In this document: piece by piece, positions 1 through 12,308 of the stretch
Position numbering within the stretch: the stretch's first letter is position 1
How the letters are laid out: the number at the start of each line of letters is the position of its first letter
From: Euphorbia lathyris
Lineage: Eukaryota; Streptophyta; Magnoliopsida; Malpighiales; Euphorbiaceae
Assembly: GCF_963576675.1 (NCBI RefSeq)
Contig: NC_088918.1
Span: 65,303,001 to 65,367,000 of the forward strand
DNA: 64,000 nucleotides
Direction of reading: 5' to 3'
Program-made: the position numbers and the translations under genes
The notes under the pieces: generated by a model
Databases searched by the model: none
Told to the model about the DNA's origin: nothing
The model's input: only the letters and a program-made list of their open reading frames with translations

Positions 1-1043
1 CTTTCAATGCCTGGTTCCTCCGCCTGCATTTTCCTCAGCTTTTAGCCGGTACGTCGTCTATTTTCCACGTGCCGCTTGTTAGAACTGATTTCTTTTTCCC
101 GTGTTTGTTTGCTGAGAAAATATAGGAAAATGTGGGAATGCGGAAACTGTGGATATGTGTTTGTGAGATTGCTTTATATTTCTCTAGAAACTTCTTTATA
201 TTTTCCATAGAACTGATTGAGATTCGTCGTTTTCTGAAGAACAATATGTGCGTGGATTTTGTTTCTCGTTTTTCCGGCCGCCTAGCAGAATCTGAAATTT
301 GTTTTTTGATATCGATGTTCTGGTTTAAGTTTTGTTTAGATCTGTAAGTTATCCTCGTTGTACATTGTACTATGAGTTCTGTGGGGGAAATTGTGTCTAC
401 TTTTGGAAAATGATTAAGATTGTGAGATCTATGAGGCAATTGAAGCAGAAGAGGAAAAACATTTGCGTATAATTGTGAAGGGAAGATAAGTGGAGATGAA
501 ATATAGAATTACATCTTAGCGTATTTGACTCTCTTGTTTGTTCTTCTTTTGATGTATAACCTCTAATAATCTAAATATCACAATTCCTTTTCCTACTCAT
601 ATTTATTTATTCTTTTCCTTGTGACCTCTAATTGAATTGAACGGAACCGAATGGCTGATGATTTTTATTTGAATGCCGGTTGTTGAACTGTAAACAGTTC
701 ACATAACTGAGGCACGAGCCATGGAAATGAACCAGATAAGCAGAAGTCTTTTTGTTAAGTTTTTTTAACTGTCCTATCTGTTCTTCTGTTAGTGCAAAAC
801 GTACTTGATTTATTATCTTCCTTGCTGCTTCTCTAGTTCTCTTCGATGTGTCATGTCTTTGTACTTGTTAGGTTCCTACTTGTTTTTGAGAGATATAGTC
901 TAAGAATCTTATCTCGTCATGCCAAAATTTCATCATTGTTGTAGCGACTTGAAAACGTGTTAATCGCATGAAAAAGTGAAGTTCTGCACGAGTAACTAAC
1001 GGATTTTGCTTTATTATTAGCAGGTAAAATATGTTCATGAAGC
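1..1043 (+). promoter_or_regulatory. Upstream and 5'-UTR region of the DUF3527 gene, with a probable leader intron
   Basis: No convincing protein gene is present. A good donor (TCT|GTAAGTT, GT at 344-345) and an acceptor before 1024 (TTATTAGCAG|GTAAAATATG) suggest a leader intron of about 680 bp. A short upstream ORF starts at 1031 and stops at 1057, overlapping the main ATG at 1044 in another frame, so it could reduce translation of the main ORF. The promoter itself is probably at or before the left window edge. The leader intron is inferred from splice-site shape only. Confidence 0.45.
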
Positions 1044-4042
1044 ATGGAAATAGTTAAAATGTTGTCTGCTGGTTCACGACCAAGTAAAACAAGCCCAACT
1101 TCTACCGGAAAAATGGCATACAATTCAAGCATTAAAAGGAGTTCAACGCCACAGAAAAACTCCAAGATAGTGAAGGACACAGTTCTTCAGACCCAAGCAA
1201 TTGAGAGGTCAGCGCGTCAAGAGATGCTGACAGCCAAAAGACACATTAGTAAAACATATGCTGATCTGCCCCACGAACCAAGACAACGTGAAAATGATGG
1301 GAACTTGATCCAACAAAAAATTTCAAAGAATTGCCCGGGGATGGCGGTCATGGTAAAGTCAACAAAAGATGATGAGCTTGTCCGGTATATGTCAAATGTT
1401 CCTGGTTATCTCCAGCGGGTTGAGAAAAAAGAAGATATGCAGGGTAAGGCTTTGAATGTAGGAGTTTTGGATTGGGGGCGTTTAGAGAACTATAAATGCA
1501 GTCAAAAGGACATTCCAGTTGGAATGGGCAATAACGCAACCTTGGCTTCCAGTAATTTGTCAACTAAAATTACCAAAAGGTCATCTGCTTTTCTCAGTCC
1601 AACTGGTATTGATGCTCCTGCATATGGAAACAAGCAGTATCTTTCTAGTTCCTCTAGAAATAACTCTTATCATAATGGTGACATTTTTCAAAATGCCGAA
1701 CCATCTAGCCAGGATGCTGTGCCTTCTCGTGATGTGGAAAATGCTTCCAATTGCATGTTTGATGAACAAAAGAGGGCAGCACGGAACTGTAGGTCATCTG
1801 TCACAAATAGTTCGGAAACAACTCTTGCAAAGGCGAAAAGAAGAGAGTCGGATCATAAGATCACTTCAAAAGTTGAACACCAGCCGTCCAAAACCAAATA
1901 TAAACGGGTGCCTACCAGATTCAAGGAAAGTGTGAGTTCTTATGATAGAGAAGACAAGCAGACAGTTGATGAGTTGCAACGACTAGATATAGATAGAAAG
2001 GAACCAAAGCAGATTTTCACTTCAAGCATGGGAACTTCAGCATCAGAGCCAAGAAAGAACCGTTCAGGCAGTGTAAAGGAAAAGCAGAACGTTGATAATA
2101 GCAGAACCAATAATCAAATAGAGTCGCAAGAAACAACAATTGATCATCCACTCCAACATCATGCTGACAAGAACAGAAATATAGTTCTCTTAGTACCCAG
2201 GTCCCATAATAGCTTGCCAAAGCAACCAATAATGTCACTGGATGAGAAAGTTAAAGATGCAAAGCCGAACTTCTTATCAGATGCCTGCTCTGATAAGGAA
2301 GGTTTCTCTTCAGAACTTCATTATGAAATTCCTCACTCATGTCCACTGCCTTCCAGAGCCGACACTGGCACAGGACAGCACATGGCACCTGATGTTATGA
2401 ATACCCTGGATGATGAGGCATCATCTGATTTAATCAACAACGCTGCAAGTGAAAGTCTAGATGAAACTTTGAAGACACTGAACCAGGAGACAGCAGATTT
2501 GGCCACTATAAAAGCAAGACATCCATCACCAAATCGCCGATTCAGCTTTAGCTTAAGTCGAATGACCAGAAGCTTCAGCTTCAAGGAGAGTTCAGGTGTC
2601 CCACAGCTGAGTTCCACATATAATTCAGTGAAGTCTGGTCCTGTGACATCCACATCTTCTGCTGGTACAGATAATCCAAATAGAGAGAAAGAAAGTGTTC
2701 ATATCAGAGCCCGATCGAGCCCGCTTAGAAGGATATTGGATCCACTGCTGCCCAAATTTAAGGGAAAAACTTCATCGTTCACTGATGAAAGGATATTGGA
2801 TCCACTGCTGCCCAAATTTAAGGGCAAAACTTCATCATTCACTGATGAAACGGATCAGCTGTTACGAAGCATTGACAGTTCGAGCTTTAAGCCAATTAAG
2901 GCAGTTGAATCACTTGAAAATGAAAAGCATGAGGCATCAAGTATACAAGCTCAACTGGTATTTACAACAAGCAATGGACTTCCTCTGTTCAGATTTGTGA
3001 CCAACAGCAGTATTATAATTGCAGCCCCTTTGAAGAATGTAATAGCACCTGGGAAGAACGACCCAGGATGCAATTATGTGTTGTATGCCATCGATGAAGT
3101 CAAGAAAAAAAATGGGAGCTGGATAAATCAAGCCAGTAAAGAGAAAACATGCTTTGTGTATAACGTCGTTGGCCAGATGAAGCTTAATAGCTCCTCTTCA
3201 TTGGATTTTTCTGTAGAGAACTTAAATAACCAGCATGTGGTAACAGAGTCTGTTTTATCTGGCACTGAGCCAAGACAAGCAGGGCAGGGATTACCAAAAG
3301 CAGTGCCGAACACTGAGCTTGCCGCGGTTATAATGAAAAAGCCAAATGCAATTCTAGGATTTGAAATCCAGCAGAGTGATAAAGAAGAAAATGTGAAGGA
3401 TAAGGACTTCTCATGGTGTCTGCCAGAGAATGTGCAAACTAGTTGTACAGTCATACTTCCTGGTGGTGTTCATAGTTTGCCCAAGACAGGAGTTCCTTCA
3501 TCTTTGATTCGCAGGTGGAAATCCGGTGGATTATGTGATTGTGGAGGTTGGGACATCGGTTGTCGATTACGAGTTCTTTCCAATGAGAACCAACAGCAGA
3601 AGCTTACAAGGACATTCTCTTCTTTTCTAAAATCAGACTGTCTTGAACTCTTCATTCAGGTACTTGTTTTTTCTCCTCGTAATTTGAACTGTTGGTAATA
3701 CCATAATTGAATAAACTTTTACTTTGCTTCTCCATTCAGGGAGAAAGAGAAACTCAGCAGCATAAGCCCATCTTCAGCATGGAACCATTTGAGAAGGGCA
3801 AGTACTCTGTGGAATTCAGTTCATCAATTTCTTTGCTACAAGCATTTTTCATTGGTGTCTCGGTAATAAGCTGTCAGAGATCATCTGATCTCGCTGAAGA
3901 TAGTAACTCATCGGAAGAAAAGGCTTTCCGGGGATCCAGTAACGGAATCAACGGACTGAAGACAGTACGCACGAGTCTCGGGAAGGAAGTTCCTATGAAA
4001 TACACACCAACTCCACCACTTTCCCCTGTTGGAAGGGTCTAG
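1044..4042 (+). CDS. DUF3527 domain protein (plant-specific, function unknown)
   Basis: Two coding exons, 1044-3659 and 3740-4042, join in phase 0 (CAG|GTACTT donor, TTCCATTCAG-type acceptor) to give 972 aa. The first 620 or so residues are low-complexity, Ser/Lys/Asn-rich and probably disordered, with an RRFSFSLSRMTRSFSFKE stretch. The DUF3527 region runs from about residue 635 to the C-terminus: it begins near FTTSNGLPLFRF, includes LPGGVHSLPK, PSSLIRRWKSGG and CDCGGWDIGC, and finishes in exon 2 with SVEFSSSISLLQAFFIGVS. The family is known only from land plants and has no assigned biochemical role, so no function is given. The ATG at 1044 is the first in this frame after the leader acceptor; Met6 is a possible alternative. 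A 60-bp tandem duplication lies at residues 563-602. The gene converges on the next gene, leaving about 960 bp between stop codons. Confidence 0.85.
2730..2849 (+). repeat. In-frame 60-bp tandem duplication in the DUF3527 gene
   Basis: Units 2730-2789 and 2790-2849 differ at two positions (2765 a / 2825 c and 2777 g / 2837 a), both silent. Each encodes the same 20 residues, beginning RILDPLLPKF and ending SSFTDE. Confidence 0.95.
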
Positions 4043-5003
4043 CTTCTGGCCTGGGGACTGTTTTCTTGGTGTTTCACTGATGTTCATAGTAATCCTTGAT
4101 GAGCATCATGTTAATTTTCAATACTCCATTTCAATTGGAGGAAAAGCAATTAGACAGACTTATGTTTAGCTTTGTATCAGTTGAAACGCCAGCATTGTAT
4201 AAAAAAAAATAACTCACATTAATACACCTCTGGAAATAAGACAACAGTTCTCAGAGTGTCAATACTTTGTAGAATTATCACAGGAAATCCTGAAATATGC
4301 TTTAGCTAAGCAGAATCATAAATCAATTTAAGAAATCGCACTAGATTACTGTGAAACACAAAACGATAAGCCACAAAATTATCCTTAGAGTTATTAGAGG
4401 ATATATAAAGCTGTGCAACATTAGTATTGACATTTTGTAGAAGAAACAATATTGATATTTTGTAGATGAAACAATTTCAGCCTCCATTAACACTAAAGTT
4501 AATAGATGCTAATTTCCCGTCTGATTTAAGGTTATTGAGAGATAACATGAAATTCTGTTAGATCTATAATTAATAGAATCTGAAATTACTTGTTAACATT
4601 ACACAGATGGTCCCTAGTAACAATTTTGTACTTCATCCCTTAATTTAGAATGCGTTTAGGATAGAAATGAAGGATGCTACATAAGAGTGACCTTCATTGA
4701 AAACATTGTGACAAGAAACAAAATACAAAATGTGGCACTAGCGATAGCTAGTTAATGCTAATTTATATAATAACATTCTCAAGGCTTGATTTTTGCTTGC
4801 ATCAGCCTTACAAAACAACTTCAGGATAACAACACCTAAACTTCAGACCAAGAAAAAATTAGATTCTGATGCAGATTTTAATGATCAAATCTACTATCTA
4901 CAAGAATCTAACCTCCAAAGTACAATTGAAGCTAAAAGACAAAAAATGAAAAACTGGAGTAACCATCTTTGTACTTTTTAAACATGTAATTATAAGTTTC
5001 TTC
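4043..5003. other. Intergenic DNA between convergent genes
   Basis: AT-rich DNA that should contain the two 3' UTRs. An A-run after TGTATAAAAAAAAATAA near 4200 is a plausible 3' end for the plus-strand gene. I see no coding signal, hairpin or mobile element with clear ends. Confidence 0.6.
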
Positions 5004-6956
5004 CTACAAGTCAACAGGTGAAGCATGGTGAATACAGATGAACCATTGACCATCAATCCTCTCAAAAACGTTTGTTACAAACTGTGCCCCCCAACTGCTA
5101 CCTTTTGTTCTTATAAATTCCACACAAGTTACATAACCTACATCCCCTCTAAAATGAACTTGTACATTTTTCAACTCAATCTCCAATGGGAAGTCATAAT
5201 TCATCCATACAAGCTCCCAGCTTTCCATAACATCATCGTACCCGAGAACCCCACTCGCACCTGGGTGTACGCAACATACATTCTCACCTTTTGCCCAGAG
5301 ATTTTGCATCAAAGACAGATCTCCGTTCCTGAAAGCGTTATAAAACCGAGCATTTGCTGCTAGTACTGAAGCCTTGCTATCCTCCTTAAGTAATCGAAGG
5401 CTATCCCGAATCTTTGCAGCTTGCGCATAGTTCTCTTCTTTGATGGCAATCTGTAGATCCTGTGTTAATGCTTCCTCGTCTAACATGATGCTATCATCAC
5501 CACTTATCAAGTCTCTCGAGTCCTCACTTGCTACTTGACATGCTTTTAATGACATCAATCGGGATGTTCTCGCGAAGGCAGCTGCTTTAATGCAAATGCA
5601 GAGTTAGACAACACCATGTTCAGAATCATTCTCATGCTGGTGTAAAACTATATTGTACTTAAAGAATTCAACAAATAAAATAAAATAAAATAAGAGTTCC
5701 TGTTCTCTTTATCTTGATACAAGGAGATAAATTATACTGATTTTGACATCAATCGGAACATGAAAATTGTTTGTACATTGAATACTTCTAAAATCATACA
5801 ACTTTTTGCCTGATAAAAATACTATAATTTTAAACTCAAAAAGACTTAGAATTTATCAACTTATACACCTTTCAAGCATGAGATATGGGCAGAAACAACA
5901 TGCATAATAATCAAATTTTGGTGGAAGGCAAAAGGCATCCTGAGGCCCCTGATAATTCCGATTTTGGTGAATTGAGTCTCCGGTCTTTTAATTCAAGACA
6001 TCAAACCCTGGTCATTTATTTTTTGTTTCATTAAACCTCTACTTGCCAAATTAGTTAGCTAATTCAGTTCAAAGAAGAAGGCGACCTGAAATTCTGCTAA
6101 ATCCAATTCAGATGAACCATTGATCATTTATTCATTTCATTTGTGTCTGAAATTCTACATGTTTATATTCAAATAAAGTGTTTAGAGTTTCTCTGTAGCC
6201 ACATCACCCACATAAAAAAAATGCTTTCCAACCGTTAAAATGTCGAACACAAAAGAAACAAAAGAAATGAATATGCTCTGTTAATCAAATTTTATGTTCA
6301 AAACTAACTTTTAATATGACAAAAAATAAAAGATTGGTGGCTTAATATGTTTAAAAGAAAGATCAGTAGCTCAGTCTCTATCACAATTGGAATGATAAGG
6401 GTCTAAGGATACTTTTTGTCTTTTATCAACGTATACACCTTTCAAGCACGGGATATGGACAGAAACAACATACTAAATAATCAAATAAAATCATCTATGA
6501 ATTGAGATTTGAGACCATAAAACTTACAAGATGTTCCTTTAATATGCAGATTTAGAGGAGAATAATGTGTGGCCGAATTACTAGATGAAAACAAGCTGTA
6601 ATCCTTGGAAGAAGAAGGGAGAACAGAAAGCGTCTTCAAACTATTCAAGCAAGAAGAAGAAGAAGAAGAAGAAGGAGGCCTCCAATCAATAAAATTTACC
6701 TACAAATAAAATTCAAAGCTCAAGCAAGCCTCTGTAGAATTCAAAAGGTTATGCACTATTCCTAAACACTGAATTAGCCTAATTCGGCATTTTTCGCACA
6801 TACATTTCTATCCTAATTCTACAGAATGCGAAATATGTTGTGGATAAAACCATTGAATCCCCAATAAGAAAACGACAAGCGATGGAGGAAGAAGAAGAGT
6901 AAATCGAAAAGAGAAAAACTCACTTTGAAAGAAAAGGTAGATCCGCGAAGAGCCAT
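5004..6956 (-). CDS. UVR motif plus SnoaL/NTF2-like domain protein, predicted plastid-targeted
   Basis: Three minus-strand exons are reconstructed: 6956-6924, 6699-6528 and 5584-5004, with frames closing to 261 aa. Exon 1 encodes MALRGSTFSFK. Exon 2 is rich in Ser and hydroxyl residues with few acidic ones, which looks like a chloroplast transit peptide (inference). Exon 3 carries a UVR-like motif (LQIAIKEENYAQAAKIRDSL, about residues 111-130), then a SnoaL/NTF2-like fold: FYNAFRNGDLSLMQNLWA, VCCVHPGASGVLGYDDVMES, a beta-rich part and the end WFICIHHASPVDL. Members of this family with a UVR motif are annotated in plants as NTF2-family or SnoaL-like proteins without a proven reaction, so no substrate is assigned. 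The exon 3 acceptor is a NAGNAG site (see findings). The first ATG follows a short leader and begins the transit-like segment. Confidence 0.85.
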
Positions 6957-7354
6957 GATGAAGGAGGAGTTAGGGTTTTGACGTCTCGGTAGAGTTCCAA
7001 TTTTGAAACCCAGTGCAGGAGATGGAGGATCAGCTGACTGTAAAAGGGTGTTTAATGGTTTGGGGGTTAGAAGAGCCCAATTCAGTGCTTCTTCTCAAAA
7101 CTTGGTGGGCTTCTATTTCATTTTCTCTATAAGATTAAAGTATAAGCTTTTTAGATAAGATAAGATTTTTTTTTTTTTTTAAATTACAATTTTGGGAAAT
7201 CCAAATTGAAATGATTAAACTTTACCATCCTCATTTCTAAGTAAGATTAATTTTATCTATACTATTTCAACATAATGATTTACTATCTGACTCTTTATTT
7301 AACTATCACATTACATATTCCAAACATTAGTTATATATAAAATGTTTATTATAT
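6957..7354 (-). promoter_or_regulatory. Leader and promoter region of the UVR/SnoaL-like gene
   Basis: This is upstream of the minus-strand ATG at 6956. It contains no ORF of note, and no TATA box can be picked with confidence. It ends at the TSD of the MULE-type element, so the proximal promoter is at most about 400 bp of non-transposon DNA. Confidence 0.4.
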
Positions 7355-8716
7355 GGCAAAAGCTAACGAGCGCCCCCGGACGTTAGATAAGGAAAATAAT
7401 TGTCATTAATTACTATATTGAAAAAATAAATAAAAGGATATCATTATTGATTATTAATCTTTTTCTTCTTTTTTTTGACTAATTGATCATTAATCATTTT
7501 TTTTAACTAATTGATCATTAATTACTCCATTTTATTCCACCATAACATCTCATTCCCTCTATTTTCTATTTTACCAAAATTATACACGCTGACACGATTT
7601 TAGCATTCGGAAAGATCGAACCAAAAAAAATATGGTATAATTGTAAGGCGTGATTTCTACTGTCATCGTAGTCGAACTCAACCAGGAAAGGAAATTAACC
7701 CAAATAAGGAGCAAAGAAATAGAGTTTCTGACAAATGTAGCTGTAATGCTCACCTGCGTATCAAATTGAAGATTTGCAATGAAATATTTCATGAAAAGTG
7801 GCACACAACTACATTTATAGAAGAGCATAATCATGTTTTACTATCTCAATCACAAATGCGGTTCCTTCCTGCTAATAGAATGATAAGTCAAGAAGATGAG
7901 GCATATATTCTGTTATTGAAAGAAGCCGGTCTATCGGTGAGACAAATTATTCGTGTTCTTGAGCTTGAAAAAAATGTAGAGCATGGAGAGCTTCCTTTTC
8001 TTAAAAAAAGATATCCAAAATCTTTTTACCAAAGTGAGAAAAATAGTTTTTGGGAATGATGTTTCCAATTTGATAGAGTATTTCAAATCTTGCAAAGAAG
8101 AGTATTCCAACTTCCACTACATTGTTAAGCTTGATCATGATAAGAAATTGGAGCACTTGTTTTGGTGTCCAGCTCAATCAATTGAGTTGTATGACAAATA
8201 TGGAGATGTTGTGGTCTTTGACACAACTTATAAAGTAAATTTATATGACATGTCATGTGGCATATTTGTTGGTACAAATAATCATGGAAAAATAATATTT
8301 TTTAGATGTGCACTGCTCCAGAATGAAACTACATATACTTTCAAATGGTTAATGAAGGTGTACATCATTTTCATTTATTTTTTCTCATGTAAAATAGCTT
8401 ACTTTTAACTAACTCAATTATTCCTCCAAATTTTTGCATTGTTCATTATTTTATAATATTTAATTTTTTACACTATGTTCATTGCTTTTAAGTTACTCAG
8501 TTATTCCTAGCGTTTTTTTATTACACTATAGTAGTTATGGTGGGAATAAAATGGAGCAATTAATGATCAATTAGTAAAAAAAAATGATTAATGATCAATT
8601 AGTAAAAAAATGATTAATGATTAATAATGACATCCTTTTATTTATTCTTTCAATATAGCAATTAATGACAATTATTTTTCTTATCTAGCGCCCCGGGGCG
8701 TCCGTTAGCGGGCTCG
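7355..8716 (+). mobile_element. MULE-type DNA transposon, internally deleted, with FAR1-like transposase remnant
   Basis: The 1362-bp element is flanked by a perfect 9-bp TSD, TTATTATAT, at 7346-7354 and 8717-8725. The terminal inverted repeats are about 180-190 bp (7355-7545 and 8536-8716). Their best-matching outer part reads GCTAACGAGCGCCCC on the left and GCTAACGGACGCCCC on the right (reverse complement), both 7 bp in from the element edge. Inside each arm, an ACTAATTGATCATTAATCA-like block is repeated twice. A 9-bp TSD with long TIRs is the Mutator-like signature, matching the transposase fragment it carries. Confidence 0.88.
7600..8357 (+). pseudogene. FAR1/MULE transposase, truncated and frameshifted
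   Basis: One frame reads through a FAR1 DNA-binding domain: SIRKDRTKKN, then after a frame break VRRDFYCHR, CSCNAHLRIK and WHTTTFIEEHNHVL, the zinc-binding Cys/His region. A second frame break near 7990-8010, in a run of A/T, shifts to a frame carrying the start of the MULE transposase domain: LEHLFWCPAQSIELYDKYGD, VVVFDTTYKVNLY, FRCALLQNETTYTFKWLMK. The sequence stops at a donor-like AAG|GTGTAC after which the 3' two-thirds of the usual protein is missing. It cannot encode an active transposase. FAR1 and FHY3 transcription factors descend from this family, but this copy lies inside the TIRs and is a transposon remnant. Confidence 0.85.
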
Positions 8717-8843
8717 TTATTATATTACTAATACAATTATAAGAAAAATACTAAAATGCAAACAATTAAGTTTATCATGTATAATTTAATCACAAAAAAA
8801 TGTCTAAAATATTTACTACTTTATTAATACACTTACAAACCAT

Positions 8844-9016
8844 CAGGAATTTTCACATGCACCTTAATGAGCAAGTGAATTTGCTCATTCACCGTTAGAT
8901 ATAGGCTTATTAAATCTAAGCCTCATGATGTTTTGAATCTCCACCACAAGATTCTAATAAGTCTAGATCTAACGATGAATGAGCAAATTCTACATGCTCA
9001 TTAAGGTGCATGTGAA
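8844..9016. mobile_element. 173-bp MITE with 9-bp TSD
   Basis: The arms match over about 65 bp: CACATGCACCTTAATGAGCA on the left has its reverse complement on the right, and CTCATTCACCGTTAGAT is mirrored too. ACAAACCAT occurs at 8835-8843 and 9017-9025. The left end has about 7 extra bases before the match begins, so the exact boundary is uncertain. Confidence 0.65.
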
Positions 9017-9239
9017 ACAAACCATTTGCTATAAAGAAATTTTATTTGGAAAGTTTGATATGATAGGTAAATAACGGTCAAATCAGTGTGTTTAATTTTT
9101 TTACAAGGTAGAGGTGAAATTGATTTTCTTGAAAACGTTAAAAATAAAATTTTATTATTTTAAACATTATTAGTAAATTTATACTTCCAAAAAATAGTAG
9201 TGACATAATTGTACCTTAAAAAAAGTATAATGATTTTTT

Positions 9240-10115
9240 TTTCAACTTAGTTGATCATTTATAGAAATGACAACGGGGTGGGACGAAAGCGATGACGGAG
9301 ATACATTCTTTATTTCGCCTCTAATACTTTTGAGGACGGCTTTAGAGAATCTCCATAAAGAAGTTTGGAGATTTTTTTTGCTCCCACACCCACCCCGAAC
9401 AAATCCCTGCCACAAAAAAAAAGTGTGGTTTAAATTCTTTCTAATGATTTATAAACTACAAAAATCGAATTTAATGAAAAGCATTTGTAACATAGTATAA
9501 TGAAAATAAAACCCAGATAGAATTATTCAAAAACATCAAGTTGCAGTCATCAATTACCACATAGTCTTGGGACGAACAATGAATATACTTTAAAAGACTT
9601 CCACAAAAGATAACAACTTAGTCTTTCAAAGTTATATAAATTTAATAATCACTATACACCGTAATATTGGGAATGATTTCATACATGTGGGATGTTTATA
9701 AACCCAAGAATCTTACATAGATCGACCTTTTGACTATTATGTTTCTCGGAATTGAATAACATATAGATTCACATAAAGAATGTTTCAGATGCTAAACAGA
9801 GATGTACATATAAAGAACTTAATACTTATTAACTCCCTTGACGTAACATATTATTACTTACAGTAGCTTATTACTAATGAGTTATTATTACATTATTATT
9901 TATTACTTAATAAGCTACTTAGGTTTAGTTTTTGGGGATTTTCTAAGGATCTACATGGGTTTTGTTTTCGGAAGCGGGATGGAGATCCCCATGATTCGTC
10001 AGTATTAACCTTAACCTGTACTCAAATTTAGCCTTTGAAGGTATAATTTCTCCGTCGCAGTCGGTTTGGATCCCCACGGTTTTCAGAAAATCTTTGCATC
10101 ATTGCCACCCTTAGT
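9240..10115. repeat. Probable degenerate non-autonomous DNA element
   Basis: The stretch opens with ATGACAACGGGGTGGGACG and closes with CATCATTGCCACCCTTAG, resembling common plant non-autonomous elements that begin GGGGTGGCAATG. Guanine-rich phrases at the two ends contrast with the AT-rich centre. I cannot identify a TSD and no gene is present. Confidence 0.3.
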
Positions 10116-10299
10116 CATTTCAACATGAGCTTATGCTCAAAAGTCTAAAGAAAAATATTTGTTTCATTGTATAAAATTATGTTTGTCTATATTTAGATAG
10201 ATGAAGTAGTTATCAAATGAACCTCTCTTTTTAATATCCACTTTATTAAATTTAGACGTCGTTTCTTCCTACTTTTGGAGCTCATTTTTGTTGTTCCGT

Positions 10300-11960
10300 T
10301 CTAAACATGGGAGTTTGAAAGAAAGGACGTCACTCTAGATATGGTAAATGTAGGGGTGCAAAGGAGGCTTGGTTGCCAATCATGCCAACACACTCCCATT
10401 TGAGATCAAACTCAAAAAATTGAGCCATGGTCGTTTGTGCAACTTTAGTTAGCTTCCTTCCTTCTCTCCACTCATTTCCCGGTTTGAGCTCCACTCATTC
10501 CCAGTTTGATCTTCTAGAGACGATGAAAGATGACTCCATTCAGTTCAATATATATATTATGGGCAATCTTCACAAAGTCAAGAAGTTCCACCCTTAAATT
10601 AGGATGAAGTGAAATTTTTCTTAGAACACTCATAACGTTGCTCACAATAAGAAATCATAGCCCTAAGTCAACATGTTGGGTACAAATACCTTAGAAACCA
10701 CAAGGGGAAGTGTTCACCCGCCAAGTAGAAGAAGGGAGATGCACATCCATCCTTTGTGAATCAGGATGACCGTTAAGAAATGACTACATTCCTTCCATAA
10801 TCAATGTGGAAGAATTCCCCTCAATTCGAGGATAAGTTTTCTTCCCCTTATCAATTGCCTTCCAAGCAGATTTATCAGCCTCAAAGGGCTTGTTAGGGTT
10901 CTATTTCTTAGGATACATAACCAAAAAATAATTGTAAAAAAAAAAAGAAAGATCAAAACTATTTATGCTTAAAAAGAAAACACTAAAATAAGACGAACAA
11001 TAAGCAGTAAGAAAGGATAGCATGTGAACAAGGAGTGAAAGAAACTCATCTAACACCTTCATCCTTTTATACTACCCATGAAGCAAGTGAAATGAAGAGC
11101 ATCATCATTACTAACAAGTAATGATCAGAGAGCATTAACTGCTCCCGACACGCCCCTTCAAAAAACGCAAAACTACAACACGTGGCGAACAGAGATGAAC
11201 CGCCATCAACTCGAAGGACATACAAAGCATAAAAAATATGCTCTGATAATTGCATTTATGAGCATACCAATCGATGGGCAAATCAACCGCTAGGAGCCCA
11301 CATAACCTCCTTATCAGTTCCTAATTTCTCGAAAACCCCCAAAATTATCAATATCAATTCTCCTCCTTCAACTTATCATGGATCAACAAGTACAACGCTT
11401 CCCAATGCTGGTGCTTTCTCATCCTAAAGGACGATAAATTAGACCTAGGGGACATGTGATATCAAGAGAATATAAAATCTCCATGTGGCACTTTCCAAAC
11501 TCGTACCAGCATCCAGGAAAAGAGAAGATGTGGCTTCACCACATCAAAGTTGATCAATGACCGCACATCAAAGACTTTGGCTCAGGAAGTCTCAAAATGC
11601 CCCATCAAGGATCCACCTGTTACAACAATCACAATCGATCTCGTGAATCGCATATCTAGTGGGATTATGGGATATCAGGTCCCTATATCCAGACACACAT
11701 TCACCTATCAACAGGTGATATGTAGCACATCCCGCTTCTAAACTCATAATCGTCTTTTACAGCTCGATCACAGTACAAATAGAGTAAGCACAACTCAAAG
11801 TACAATACTTCATTCATTCATTAAACTTACATTTTCGTTTTGATTTATTGTTGTGGTCATCCTGAAGTTTTACCTCAAACTGACTTAGGCATCAAAAAAA
11901 TTAACCGGACAATGGTACTCCTTTGACATTATTTCTGTCCAATTACAGATTACTGAATGG
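10300..11960 (+). repeat. Decayed LTR-retrotransposon sequence, possibly Ty3-gypsy (Tat-like) LTR
   Basis: No sustained ORF. The 3' part ends with ACCTCAAACTGACTTAGGCATC followed by an ACCGGACAA-like string, a phrase typical of the 3' end of gypsy LTRs. Upstream, GACATGTGATATCAAGAGAATAT resembles the internal part of such LTRs. Neither terminal dinucleotides nor TSDs could be fixed, so this is a family-level guess. Confidence 0.35.
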
Positions 11961-12308
11961 ACTTATAAGATTCAACTACATCAAATAGTAAATAATAAAT
12001 AGTTAATAACAACAATTATCAAATTATCAACGATAAAACCGAATAAGTCCAAGGGTTGTTTGGTTCCAATATTTCCGATATTTAATGCATGTTAATCGAG
12101 TCATTTATTAATATTTAATAAAAAATACTTTTATACTTTTTGAAGTGAAGAAAAAAAGCCAATCATTAACTATCAAAACGTTTAAAGGAGTTGAAGGAAA
12201 GGTAATAAAGCAAAGTAATTTTTTTAACTCTTAATCTAAAAAAAATTGTTAATTTAAAATATAAATAGTTAAAGTGTTCTGAAGTTAAATTGTTCAGTAG
12301 TAGTAGTT

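Noticed and set aside
132..439. Overlapping short frames at the left edge
   Set aside because: They lie in the leader/intron region of the DUF3527 gene on opposite strands, with no motif.
9267..9500. 77-codon frame beginning MTTGWDESDDGD
   Set aside because: It overlaps the G-rich end of a degenerate non-autonomous element and lacks any motif.
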